A DNA stretch of 64,000 nt from Pseudomonadota bacterium (GTDB lineage: Bacteria > Pseudomonadota > Gammaproteobacteria > Pseudomonadales > Oceanobacteraceae). The stretch covers positions 1 to 64,000 of the forward strand of contig JAIXHJ010000008.1 of NCBI GenBank assembly GCA_030145845.1, read 5' to 3'. Under the pieces are notes generated by a model. That model saw nothing but the letters and a program-made list of their open reading frames with translations, did no database searches and had not been told where the DNA came from. Below are positions 55,089 to 63,946 of the stretch, piece after piece. The translations under genes and the position numbers were made by a program. Position 1 is the stretch's first letter. The number at the start of each line of letters is the position of its first letter.

Positions 55089-56396
55089 ATGCAATACTCT
55101 GTTTTTCCCCGTGCGGCAGTGATGACGGTCATGCTGTCTGCCGCGGCAGCCGCTGACGCCGCCAGTGGCAGTTTTTCTGCACTGACTTATAACGTTGCCG
55201 GGCTGCCGGAAGTTTTTTCCAGTGCCGACTCTGACCGCCAGAGTGCCACAGAACAGATCAGCTGTTACGTCAATGAATTCGATATCGTCAATGTGCAGGA
55301 AGATTTCAATTACCATGCCGCGCTGTACGATACCTGTAATGATCATCCGTACCGTTCCACAACAACCGGTGGTATGGGTATTGGCAGCGGCCTGAACAGT
55401 ATGAGCCGTTACGACTATACCGACTGGAACCGGGTCAGCTGGGATGACTGCAACGGGGTGGATTGCCTGACGCCGAAAGGTTTTACCCTGGCGCGTACCC
55501 GTCTGGCAGAAGGTGTGTATGTGGATATTTATAATCTGCATACCCAGGCTCAGGTCGACGATGCTGATCTGGAAGCACGGCGTAATAATATTCTGCAGCT
55601 GGTGGATTACATTGAGGAAAATTCCGCCGGTAATGCTGTGATCGTTATGGGGGATACCAACACCCGTTATACCCGCAGCGGGGATAATCCGCGCGAACTG
55701 CTGCAACTGGGTTTTACCGATGCCTGGCTGGAGCTGATCCGCCAAGGTGATATACCGGCGGTTGACGATGACAATGCACTGGTCTGTGATCCGAAAATCA
55801 CCAGCTATGACTGCGAGATTGTGGATAAGGTGTTTTACCGCAGCAACCGCCATCTCCGTCTGCAGGCAACCCTGTACAGTGTCCGTCAGGATGATGAAAC
55901 GGCGGAGGGGCTGAAGCTTTCCGATCATCCCCCGGTACAGACGGACTTTTACTACAGCACAGACGCGGATATCCGCATGAGTGATTTCTGGGGCGGACCG
56001 CATGGTACGGCTTTCAATGATGTGGAAACTTTGTCTGCTGATTCGGTGGTGCAGTCCGTATCACTGCGGGCCGGTTCGCGCGTGGATCAGGTGGCCATCA
56101 CGCTGGCATCCGGCACTCAGATGAGCCACGGCGGCAGTGGTGGCAGTGAATCGTCGCTGACGCTCAGCAGCGGTGAATATCTGACTTCGCTGTCTGTCTG
56201 CTCTGGTAAAAAAGATGATCATACACGTATTTTTTACGCCAGTTTCGGCACCAGCAATGGCCGCAGCCTGAGCGCTGGCAGCACAACCTCAGACTGTACT
56301 TCCTTTACCGCAGCGGATGGCTGGCAGATTGCCGGCTTCCGTGGCCGTGCCGGGGATGAGCTGGATAAAATCGGTGTCATTTATATCCCGCGCTGA
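55089..56396 (+). CDS. Secreted EEP phosphodiesterase with C-terminal jacalin-like lectin domain
   Basis: A 435-residue protein with a signal peptide (about 1-25). The endonuclease/exonuclease/phosphatase domain has Asn35 (TYNVAGLP), Glu71 (NVQED), His151 (NLHTQAQ), Asp189/Asn191 (MGDTNTRY) and Asp279/His280 (LSDHPPV), a complete catalytic set. From about 296 a jacalin-like beta-prism follows (SDFWGGPHGTAFND, DELDKIGVIYIPR). Sphingomyelinase C, phospholipase and nuclease activities are all possible. With the lectin domain it may act on membrane lipids or polymers. The start follows GAGGACAACACG. Confidence 0.85.
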   Translation: MQYSVFPRAAVMTVMLSAAAAADAASGSFSALTYNVAGLPEVFSSADSDRQSATEQISCYVNEFDIVNVQEDFNYHAALYDTCNDHPYRSTTTGGMGIGSGLNSMSRYDYTDWNRVSWDDCNGVDCLTPKGFTLARTRLAEGVYVDIYNLHTQAQVDDADLEARRNNILQLVDYIEENSAGNAVIVMGDTNTRYTRSGDNPRELLQLGFTDAWLELIRQGDIPAVDDDNALVCDPKITSYDCEIVDKVFYRSNRHLRLQATLYSVRQDDETAEGLKLSDHPPVQTDFYYSTDADIRMSDFWGGPHGTAFNDVETLSADSVVQSVSLRAGSRVDQVAITLASGTQMSHGGSGGSESSLTLSSGEYLTSLSVCSGKKDDHTRIFYASFGTSNGRSLSAGSTTSDCTSFTAADGWQIAGFRGRAGDELDKIGVIYIPR

Positions 56397-56411
56397 ACGC
56401 ACTGCTGCCTG

Positions 56412-56429
56412 GCCCGGGGTAGCCCGGGC
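56412..56429 (+). terminator. Hairpin after the EEP gene
   Basis: GCCCGGG, loop GTAG and CCCGGGC are followed by GCTTGTTTC, 15 bases after the stop. The T-run is short, so it is a moderate terminator. Confidence 0.5.
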
Positions 56430-56538
56430 GCTTGTTTCATCCTGCTAACCGGCTTACTATCCACTTATTCTGCCGGTCTTATCTGATGAGCCCGGCATGG
56501 CAGTCATCAGGAGTTTTAAGCTACAGGGACGCAGGCTT

Positions 56539-57969
56539 ATGATTATTCTTCCGGCGGAAAAACGTATCGACTGGAAGCACGCCCCGGTTGCGCTGATCGG
56601 GATTATTCTTGTCAATATTTTTGTCTTCTTTTTCTATCAGAGTGGCGATGACGGGCGCTATTACGCCGCAGTAGAAAGTTATATGCAGCAAGGCTATCTG
56701 AAAAAGGAGTGGCCGCTGTACCGGCAGTATCTTAAGGACCAGCAGCAGAGCGGAAAACTGCAGGATCTGAATGGGCTTTATGAGGAGGAAGATTATTACG
56801 CGGTTGCCGGCGTTCTGCTTGAAGATGATGCCTTCTACCGTTATCTGGATGACAACGGACCAAGCCTGTTTTATCAGGACTTTTACTACGCCTGGAGTGA
56901 TATCCGGCCTCGTATTCAGGAACATATCGATTCCATCAGCTACCTGCGTTTTGGTCTTAAGCCCAATGATCTGTCAGTACCGGATCTGATTGTTCACCAG
57001 TTTCTGCACGGTGGTTTTATGCACCTGGTGGGGAATATGGTGTTTCTGATGATCTGTGGGTTTGTGGTTGAAGCTGCGCTTGGTCATCTGACGTTTCTGG
57101 CTTTTTATCTGATCGGTGGTGTGACGGCAGGGCTGACACACTCTCTGTTTGATCTGTCATCGGCTACCCCGCTGGTCGGGGCATCCGGAGCCATCTCGGC
57201 TGTTATGGCTATGTATCTGGTACTGTACCGCTGGCGCCGGATTCAGTTTTTTTACTGGTTTTATATTGTCGCCGGTTATTTCCGTGCTCCGGCGCTGATC
57301 ATTCTGCCGGTTTACATTGCCCGGGAAGTTTACAGTTACTGGTTTGAGGATGGCAGCAATGTGGCTTTTATGGCACATGCCGGTGGTTTTGTGGCGGGGG
57401 CTCTGTTGGTCGCTCTGACGGCTGCGTTCCGGCCTGATGTTCTGAATGCTGACTATCTTGCCCGCTCGGATGATGATGTTGACCCTTATCGCAGGGCTCT
57501 GGCAGAGATTTACGCGGCACTGGACAAATACCGCTTTGATCAGGCAGCGAAGCTGGTACTGCAGGCAATAAAGGAACAGGGGAACTTTTTTGAGCTGCGG
57601 CTTTTGTATTTTAATCTGATGAAACTGAAAGGTGGTGAAGCTCTGGTGAATGCTGCCAACCAGCTGCTGGAGCAGGATGATCTGAGTGATAACGAAATCC
57701 GGCGTCAGGAAACTGTCTGGCTAAATCTGCCGGTCAGCGATAGCGGGATCTCGAATAAAGCGCTGCTGAATGCGGCTGTTAATTTTACCCGCCTTGATAA
57801 TATCACCAGTGCGGGAAAGATTTTCATGCTGTTGCAGCAGCGTGGAGAAGCGGCTGCCGGACTGAGCAAACTGGCCATGTGCCTGGCACGCGCCAGTGCC
57901 CGTCTGAATCAGGCGGAACAACACAGCCGATATGAAAAGATTGCCGGCGAGCTGCTGGCTTCTGTGTAA
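56539..57969 (+). CDS. Rhomboid-family intramembrane serine protease with C-terminal helical tail
   Basis: A 476-residue protein from ATG 56539 (GCAGG before it). A first membrane helix (about 15-33) and an insert of about 110 residues precede the rhomboid core, which has His157/His162/Asn166 (HGGFMHLVGN), the catalytic Ser216 in GASG and His280 (AHAGGFVAG). The catalytic dyad is therefore intact. After about residue 300 a cytoplasmic tail of TPR-like helices follows. It is 9 bases upstream of the B-box protein gene, so they are probably partners. Confidence 0.85.
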   Translation: MIILPAEKRIDWKHAPVALIGIILVNIFVFFFYQSGDDGRYYAAVESYMQQGYLKKEWPLYRQYLKDQQQSGKLQDLNGLYEEEDYYAVAGVLLEDDAFYRYLDDNGPSLFYQDFYYAWSDIRPRIQEHIDSISYLRFGLKPNDLSVPDLIVHQFLHGGFMHLVGNMVFLMICGFVVEAALGHLTFLAFYLIGGVTAGLTHSLFDLSSATPLVGASGAISAVMAMYLVLYRWRRIQFFYWFYIVAGYFRAPALIILPVYIAREVYSYWFEDGSNVAFMAHAGGFVAGALLVALTAAFRPDVLNADYLARSDDDVDPYRRALAEIYAALDKYRFDQAAKLVLQAIKEQGNFFELRLLYFNLMKLKGGEALVNAANQLLEQDDLSDNEIRRQETVWLNLPVSDSGISNKALLNAAVNFTRLDNITSAGKIFMLLQQRGEAAAGLSKLAMCLARASARLNQAEQHSRYEKIAGELLASV

Positions 57970-57978
57970 GGACAGGTA

Positions 57979-59334
57979 ATGGAATACTGTAAATATCACC
58001 CGCTGAAGCCAGCCACCTGGTATTGTGCCGCCTGTGATACCCATACCTGTGATGACTGCAGTGATGAATCGGTTTACAGCGATGAACGTCGTTGTTTTCA
58101 TTGTGGGGCTCCACTGGAGAGTCTGGGAGCGGCCTATACAGTTGAACCGTTCTGGCATCATCTGAAGGAAATCTTCCGTTATCCTCTGAACCCGCCGGTT
58201 ATGACGCTGATCCTGGTGGTTTCTGCACTTGGAGCTCTGCTATCCTTTATTCCTATTATCGGTGTGGTGGCCATGCTTCTGGCAGCGGGTATTTTTACTA
58301 AATACAGTTTCCGATGTCTGGAGGAGACGGCGGAAGGAAATATGGTACCACCGGATATTCAGGACGCTTATCAGGGTGGTCTTATCCTGATAGTGAAAAT
58401 GATTCTGCTGCTGGTCGCAGTGGTATTGGGGGGCGCTTTTCTGGCCACCTTTGTCGGTACAGGTATAACCAGCTTGCTGGGCATGCTGGTGCTGTTTTCG
58501 GTGCCGGCCTTCCTGATCAGTTATGCCCTGACAGACAGCATTCTCAGTGCCGTTCACCCGGGTAATATCCTGCGAATTATTTCTGCTGTCGGTATGCCTT
58601 ACGGCATTCTGATCGGGCTGATATTTCTGATGGGAACATCCGTGGATGTTCTCTCTTATTTTGTTATTACTGACGCTGAGTGGATAACCGCTACCCTGCA
58701 GTCTGTGATCTCCAATTATTATATGGTAGTGATGTTCCATATGATGGGGTATGTGGTGTTCCAGTATCAGGAGCCTCTGGGTTTTTATGCCCGTGCCAGA
58801 ACGGCAGATATTCCACAGGTACGTACGCAGGCTGAAAAGTTGAAAGCTCATGTCAGCGTGGCGGTCAAGGAAGGCCAGTACGATAAAGTCATCAGCCTGT
58901 ACCGGGAGTACCTGAACCGGCAGGCAGACGATGTAGGGATCAGTGACAGTTGGTTTGAGTTTCTTTACCGCAGTGGTAACCGTGAACTGCTGGCTGACTT
59001 TGCCGGCAGCTACCTGAAGCTCAAACTGAAAAAAGGTTGTCAGGATCAGCTCAGTCTGATTTACCGGCAGATTCAGCAGTTACTGCCAGCCTATATCCCG
59101 CAGGAGGGCGAGGTCTGCTATCAGCTGGCGCTTAACTGTTTTAATGCCGGTGATTATACCGGTGCTGTCAGACTGATTAACGGCCTGCAGAAAAAAAGCC
59201 GCGATATTGCGTTACTGATACGCTCTTTCCTGCTGATGGCAAAGGCGCTGGACGAACTGCAGAAAGGGGAGCAGGCGGCAAAGTGCCGGCAGCTGGTAAC
59301 GCAGCTGCAGCGTAAAGCTGACAGCGTGAGCTGA
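57979..59334 (+). CDS. B-box zinc-finger membrane protein with TPR-like tail
   Basis: A 451-residue protein. The first 45 residues carry a zinc-binding array (CKYHPLKP, CAACDTHTCDDC, CFHCGAPL). A membrane domain of about five to six helices (about 70-265) with Gly-rich turns follows, then a soluble helical repeat tail (YDKVISLYREYLNRQ, CYQLALNCFNAGDYTGAV). The tail resembles that of the rhomboid gene upstream. The membrane part resembles DUF4013/Yip1-like proteins, but no family is certain. It is convergent with the primosome genes, with 5 bases between. Confidence 0.72.
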   Translation: MEYCKYHPLKPATWYCAACDTHTCDDCSDESVYSDERRCFHCGAPLESLGAAYTVEPFWHHLKEIFRYPLNPPVMTLILVVSALGALLSFIPIIGVVAMLLAAGIFTKYSFRCLEETAEGNMVPPDIQDAYQGGLILIVKMILLLVAVVLGGAFLATFVGTGITSLLGMLVLFSVPAFLISYALTDSILSAVHPGNILRIISAVGMPYGILIGLIFLMGTSVDVLSYFVITDAEWITATLQSVISNYYMVVMFHMMGYVVFQYQEPLGFYARARTADIPQVRTQAEKLKAHVSVAVKEGQYDKVISLYREYLNRQADDVGISDSWFEFLYRSGNRELLADFAGSYLKLKLKKGCQDQLSLIYRQIQQLLPAYIPQEGEVCYQLALNCFNAGDYTGAVRLINGLQKKSRDIALLIRSFLLMAKALDELQKGEQAAKCRQLVTQLQRKADSVS

Positions 59335-59339
59335 ACCTG

Positions 59340-60008
59340 TCAGCCGATCAGTTTTTTCAGATCGCGCAGGCGTTGCTGCTGTTCGTCACGTGGCAGAGGC
59401 TGAATGATTTCTTCCGGCAGTGCCGGCGGAATATCAATATCAATCTGTTCGCCATCCTGCAGACGTTTCAGCAGGATGTCATAGTTGCGCCGGAAGACCG
59501 GAAAGGCCTGTTCTTCCACCGTGTTGGCGAGAAAAAACCAGTCACTGGCCCGGCCGGCGTAGTACACCGCCGGGTGGCTCCAGGAGTATTCCTTTTTCGG
59601 TGATGGTGCGCGGCAGGCTTCCATATAGGCGGCATGAGCTGAGGGCAGGCCGAGGCTGTCGGCAACATCACAGCGTGCCAGCACTTCATGCACGCTGGGC
59701 AGCCAGCTGCTTTCTTTCACCGCTTTTTCTGCCGCGCGCATAATCACAGCGGGGCTGTATTCCCCCAGTAACCGCGACCATAAACGCTTGGCCATATTCA
59801 TGGTATTCAGGTCCGGAAACGCTTTCAGGAACTGGTTGTGATAATTAAAGCGGAACAGCTCGAAGATCTGGTTGATGGCTTCTTTCTGTTCAAGCGTCGG
59901 CTCTGCCGGTGCGGCGTTACCAGCTGGTGTCTTTGAGGCGCTGGATACTTGCTTCAGCTGTTGCGTAACCTGGTTGAGCACCTTGCTGGCTGTTGGCTGA
60001 CGTTCCAT
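59340..60008 (-). CDS. Phage-lambda-P-like replication protein
   Basis: A 222-residue protein resembling the replication P family (helicase loader of lambda). Key segments are IFELFRFNYHNQFLKAFPD, AKRLWSRLLGEYSPAVIMRAAEKAVK and WLPSVHEVLARC. The start at 60008 has a strong AGGAGAAGCC site but lies inside the upstream DnaT-like gene, giving a 92-base overlap in another frame. It probably loads DnaB or a related helicase at stalled forks or an origin. There is no phage structure around it. Confidence 0.75.
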   Translation of the reverse strand: MERQPTASKVLNQVTQQLKQVSSASKTPAGNAAPAEPTLEQKEAINQIFELFRFNYHNQFLKAFPDLNTMNMAKRLWSRLLGEYSPAVIMRAAEKAVKESSWLPSVHEVLARCDVADSLGLPSAHAAYMEACRAPSPKKEYSWSHPAVYYAGRASDWFFLANTVEEQAFPVFRRNYDILLKRLQDGEQIDIDIPPALPEEIIQPLPRDEQQQRLRDLKKLIG

Positions 60009-61122
60009 TGGCTTCTCCTGACTGGGCTAAGCGTTTGCCCCATTGCTGTTTGGCGTACTGCAGAAAACGGCTGTTCCAGCTGTTATGTACCTGATTTGAG
60101 TCGCGCCAGTAAAGTACAAATTCCGGCACCAGCTGCTCGGCAAAGCGGCGGTCAATGTGACCCATGGCGAGAATATCGTAGCAGTCCGGGGACGGCTGCC
60201 AGTTGTCGGCAATACGGGTCGGCAGGGAGGAATATTCCACCGACGCACTGTAGCGTGCCCACTGCTGGCGTACATGCTGAATAAATTTGCTGTTCCAGGT
60301 TTTGAAGGCGTCCCCGCGTTCGGCCCAGTAGAGCACGAATTCCGGTACGGCATCGGCGATAAACTGCGGGTCAACACCGGCGCGCTGCAGAATCTGGCAG
60401 GCATCGGCACTGGGCTGCCAGTGCTGCGGAATCGGTGCGGCTTCTTCCTGCGCCGGGTTGAAGGCGGTGCGTTCCAGATGACGCTGATGGCGCTGGGCAT
60501 CGTTCTGGCTGTATACCCACTGGCTTTTCACATGACGGAAAAAGCGGGTGTTCCAGTCGTTGCGGTTGGCGCCCTGTTCCTGCCCCTGCAGGATAAAGGT
60601 ATCCATCTGTGACCAGCTGAAGCTGCGCGGAATGCCGTGCTGCTCCAGCCTTGCCATCGTGTCTTCGTGTGGCTGCCAGCCGTTGTCCAGCGGCTGATGG
60701 TGTGACGGGAGCACAGGCTGTGGCGACTGCTGTTGTGGTGCCTGTTGTTGCGGCCGGGCCTGTGGTGGACGCTCATGACTGCCGTTGCTGGTTGCAAAAC
60801 CGTACAGCAGGCTGTCGCTGTCCGGGAACAGGGCCCCCTGCAGAGTGATCAGGCCTTTATCCGCCAGACTGCGCAGCACCCGGCGGATGCTGACATCATC
60901 CCAGAACGGCAGCTGCCGGCGCAGGGCGTGATTGCTCAGTGTTGCCCACGCCTGATTCTGCAGCCGTGCCGCGTCGTTCAGTACCGTCAGCAGGACAGCT
61001 TCTTCCAGGCCGATGGTGGCGGCCAGAGTGGCTGACAGGGCGATGGTATTGTCGCTGAACAGCGGGTGGCTGGGCATAGGGGTTACCGTTGGATAAGTGA
61101 GTTTGGGCGGCCGGCCTGACAT
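59917..61122 (-). CDS. DnaT-like protein with three DnaT DNA-binding domains
   Basis: A 401-residue protein. An N-terminal winged-helix-like domain (about 25-110, ALRRQLPFWDDVSIRRVLRSL) and a Gln/Pro-rich linker precede three copies of the DnaT C-terminal domain at about 147-202, 234-288 and 307-361. Each copy starts WQP and ends WN-x2-F-x2-hydrophobic-x4-QW. E. coli DnaT carries one copy and works in PriA-dependent restart. The start at 61122 follows CAGGAAAGCACC; the 444-residue frame start lacks support. It overlaps the lambda-P-like gene. Confidence 0.82.
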   Translation of the reverse strand: MSGRPPKLTYPTVTPMPSHPLFSDNTIALSATLAATIGLEEAVLLTVLNDAARLQNQAWATLSNHALRRQLPFWDDVSIRRVLRSLADKGLITLQGALFPDSDSLLYGFATSNGSHERPPQARPQQQAPQQQSPQPVLPSHHQPLDNGWQPHEDTMARLEQHGIPRSFSWSQMDTFILQGQEQGANRNDWNTRFFRHVKSQWVYSQNDAQRHQRHLERTAFNPAQEEAAPIPQHWQPSADACQILQRAGVDPQFIADAVPEFVLYWAERGDAFKTWNSKFIQHVRQQWARYSASVEYSSLPTRIADNWQPSPDCYDILAMGHIDRRFAEQLVPEFVLYWRDSNQVHNSWNSRFLQYAKQQWGKRLAQSGEANGTSANSQQGAQPGYATAEASIQRLKDTSW

Positions 61123-61222
61123 AATGCGGTGCTTTCCTGCCTTCGCCTGCCTGTACAGAGGCCGGCGCGACAGACTATTGTACTCATTTTCACAGCGGTT
61201 CCCACGCCCGGGATAGAGAACT

Positions 61223-62344
61223 ATGACCCGACCCACCAGAGCATTAATCAACTGGTCCCATTTCCGTCACAACTACGAGCTGGCACGCAGCAGCGGCAGT
61301 GGCAAAACGTATGCGGTCATCAAGGCCAACGGTTACGGCCATGGGCTGGTCAGCTGCGCCCGTGCCCTGAGCACGGCCGACGGCTATGCCGTGGCCTGCG
61401 TGGATGAGGCTCTGACGCTGCGTGAAGCCGGTATTCAGCGGCCGCTGGTGGTACTGCAGGGCGCTTACAGTGAACAGGAATGGAAGCTGGCGGCGGAGCA
61501 GAATATTCAGCTGGTGGTACATCACCCGCAGCAACTGCAGCAGCGGGCGGCGGTGACCCTGCCGGCACCGGTGGGCGTCTGGCTGAAGATCAACAGTGGT
61601 ATGAACCGGGTTGGTTTCCGGCCGCAGGACGCGGATGCGGTGCTGGCGCAGATCGCCGCGGATGCGGCACTGGATCTGCGTTATGTGATGACGCACTTTG
61701 CCAGCGCCGATGATGAGAACACCGCGCAGTTTGCTGAGCAGCTGGCGCTGATGGCCGGCCGCGACTGGCCGGTGCCGCTCAGTATCAGCAACAGTGCGGC
61801 ATTGCTGACCGATAAAAGTGTCAACGGTACGCCGGTGGAAGAAGGGGTACGCCGTCCGGGGATTCTGCTGTATGGCGCGTCGCCGCTGAATTACCGCAGT
61901 GCCGCTGAACTGGGGCTGAAAGCTGTGATGACGCTGGAATCCCAGGTGATCAGCACGCATACGGTGCCGGCCGGTGAAACCGTCGGCTACGGTGGTGACT
62001 GGCTGGCCCAGCGTGATACCCGGGTCGGGGTGATTACCATCGGCTATGGTGACGGTTATCCGCGCCATGCGCCGGCCGGCACACCAGTGCTGGTGGATGG
62101 TGTGGAATGTCCGCTGATCGGCCGTGTGTCGATGGACATGATTACCGTCGATCTGACCGATCATCCGGCGGCTCATATCGGCAGTTATGCCGAATTATGG
62201 GGAGAAAACCTCAGTGTCGACCGCATTGCTGCCCTGTGTGGCACCATCAGTTATGAACTCTTCTGTCAGCTGACGCCACGGGTGAAGCGGGTGGCGAAAA
62301 CCCTGCCCAGTGATACACCAGGCCCGTGCAAGGCCTGCAACTGA
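61223..62344 (+). CDS. alr: Alanine racemase
   Basis: A 373-residue PLP enzyme that makes D-Ala for peptidoglycan. The PLP-Lys34 is in AVIKANGYGHG and the Tyr of the second base region is in GYGDGYPRHAP. Downstream motifs GRVSMDMITVDLTDHP are as expected. In Pseudomonas alr directly follows dnaB; here about 19 kb separate them. It is divergent from the DnaT-like gene, and the two start codons lie about 100 bases apart. Confidence 0.96.
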   Translation: MTRPTRALINWSHFRHNYELARSSGSGKTYAVIKANGYGHGLVSCARALSTADGYAVACVDEALTLREAGIQRPLVVLQGAYSEQEWKLAAEQNIQLVVHHPQQLQQRAAVTLPAPVGVWLKINSGMNRVGFRPQDADAVLAQIAADAALDLRYVMTHFASADDENTAQFAEQLALMAGRDWPVPLSISNSAALLTDKSVNGTPVEEGVRRPGILLYGASPLNYRSAAELGLKAVMTLESQVISTHTVPAGETVGYGGDWLAQRDTRVGVITIGYGDGYPRHAPAGTPVLVDGVECPLIGRVSMDMITVDLTDHPAAHIGSYAELWGENLSVDRIAALCGTISYELFCQLTPRVKRVAKTLPSDTPGPCKACN

Positions 62345-62346
62345 GC

Positions 62347-62733
62347 ATGGATTATCAGAGCCTGCGCCAGTATCTGCTGAGTAAGCCGGAAGCGCTGGAG
62401 GATTTCCCCTTCGGCCCGGATTCTGCGGTGTTCCGGGTGCAGGGCAGAATGTTTGCCCTGCTGTATGAAAAAGACGGCACCACGCGGGTGAATCTGAAAT
62501 GTGACCCGCAGCAGGCTCTGGAACTGCGCGATGTGTTCGACGCCGTCCGTGGCGGTTATCACATGAACAAAAAGCACTGGAACACCGTCATCCTGGGGGG
62601 CGATGTCCCGGATGGCGAACTGCAGCGCCAGGTGGATCACTCCTACGGGCTGGTGGTGAAAAAACTGCCGCTGGCGCAGCGGCGTTTTCTGCGTACCCGT
62701 TATGACGATCAGGCGCTGTGTGTGCACGAATAG
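62347..62733 (+). CDS. MmcQ/YjbR-family protein
   Basis: A 128-residue member of the YjbR/MmcQ (DUF419) family with a CyaY-like fold (LRQYLLSKPEALEDFPFGPD, VNLKCDPQQALELRD, GYHMNKKHWNTV). The start at 62347 is 2 bases after the alr stop, so they are co-transcribed. The function is unknown; members are thought to bind DNA or nucleotides, without firm evidence. Confidence 0.9.
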   Translation: MDYQSLRQYLLSKPEALEDFPFGPDSAVFRVQGRMFALLYEKDGTTRVNLKCDPQQALELRDVFDAVRGGYHMNKKHWNTVILGGDVPDGELQRQVDHSYGLVVKKLPLAQRRFLRTRYDDQALCVHE

Positions 62734-62743
62734 CCGCGCGGCA

Positions 62744-63745
62744 TCAGCATTTTAACACCACCCGGTAGCGTGGGCTGCCGTGCTCAAGGTGTCTGATGGC
62801 GTCATTCACATCTTCCATCGCATAGAGTTCGGTCTGTGGCTGAATGCCGTGGCGGACGGCAAAGCTCAGCATCTGTTCAATCACCGCCGGGCTGCCCACC
62901 GGGGAGGCCGACAGCGACCGCTGCCCCATCATCATCGCCATAATATTCACCTTCACCGGTTCCATTACCGCGCCGACAAAATGCAGCCGGCCTTTGGGGG
63001 CGAGGGTTTTCATATAGGCACCCCAGTTCAGGGCGACATTGACCGTCGACAGAATCATATCGAAGTAGCCGGCGGAGGCTTTCAGGGCCTCTTTATCATG
63101 GCTGTCCAGAATACGGTGCGCCCCCAGTTCCAGCGCTTCGGCATGCTTGGCGGCGGATGAGGTAAAGGCCGTTACTTCACAGCCCCAGGCATTGAGAAAC
63201 TGCAGCGCCATATGGCCGAGGCCGCCGATGCCGATCACACCGACCCGGGCGGTGGGCTTCAGATCGTACTGCAGCAGTGGATTGAAGACCGTGACGCCGC
63301 CGCAGAACAGCGGGCCGGCGGTTTCCGAGGGCAGGTCGTCCGGCAGTGCCACCACCGCAGAAGCCTGGGCGCGGACCTTATCGGCGAAGCCGCCATGACG
63401 GCCGACGATGGTGCCCTGTACTGCGTCGCACAGGTTCTGATCGCCCGCCATACAGCTGCTGCACTCGTTGCAGTAGGCTGAGTGCCAGCCCAGCCCGACG
63501 CGGTCACCGATAGCGAATTTGCTGACATGCTCACCCATAGCGGCAATACGGCCGGCGACTTCATGCCCCGGCACAAAGGGATACTGGGTCATACCCCATT
63601 CATTATTCAGCATGCTCAGGTCACTGTGGCAGATGCCGCAGTATTCCACGTCTATCTCAACATCGTGGGCGCCCAGCGGGCCGGGATCGTATTCGTAAGG
63701 GCGCAGTTCGCCGCCGGGTTCAGATGCTGCGTAAGCTCGGATCAT
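62744..63745 (-). CDS. NADP-dependent zinc alcohol dehydrogenase (YahK/CAD-like)
   Basis: A 333-residue medium-chain dehydrogenase. Catalytic zinc ligands are in YCGICHSDLSML and PGHEVAGRI, structural zinc Cys in CNECSSCMAGDQNLC, and the cofactor motif is VIGIGGLGHMA. It is closest to the aldehyde-reducing YahK/cinnamyl alcohol dehydrogenase group. The start at 63745 fits the N-terminus MIRAYAA. The 26-bp palindrome lies 109 bases upstream, and a divergent gene starts at 63947, so a local repressor is likely. Confidence 0.93.
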   Translation of the reverse strand: MIRAYAASEPGGELRPYEYDPGPLGAHDVEIDVEYCGICHSDLSMLNNEWGMTQYPFVPGHEVAGRIAAMGEHVSKFAIGDRVGLGWHSAYCNECSSCMAGDQNLCDAVQGTIVGRHGGFADKVRAQASAVVALPDDLPSETAGPLFCGGVTVFNPLLQYDLKPTARVGVIGIGGLGHMALQFLNAWGCEVTAFTSSAAKHAEALELGAHRILDSHDKEALKASAGYFDMILSTVNVALNWGAYMKTLAPKGRLHFVGAVMEPVKVNIMAMMMGQRSLSASPVGSPAVIEQMLSFAVRHGIQPQTELYAMEDVNDAIRHLEHGSPRYRVVLKC

Positions 63746-63853
63746 GTCAGGCTGCCTTCTGTCTGTTTTTATCGTCAGGCTATTGTGGCGGAGCGGCGCC
63801 GGACAGGGAAGGGCACTGGCCGCTGGCGGCCATTGAACCGCAGAATTTTTCAG

Positions 63854-63879
63854 CTTTATTGAATATATATTCAATAAAG
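63854..63879. promoter_or_regulatory. 26-bp perfect palindrome, likely operator
   Basis: CTTTATTGAATAT followed directly by its exact complement, in the divergent region between the alcohol dehydrogenase and the gene starting at 63947. The size and symmetry are those of TetR-family operators. The adjacent partial gene could be its repressor. Confidence 0.7.
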
Positions 63880-63946
63880 TCTTGCCCTGACGCGGATGAA
63901 ACCCTAATTTATGGCCTGAATTGTGGTTTTTACTGATCAGGTATTC

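Noticed and set aside
59340-61122. Prophage remnant
   Set aside because: Apart from the lambda-P-like similarity there are no integrase, structural, lysis or attachment-site signs nearby, and the flanks are chromosomal genes.
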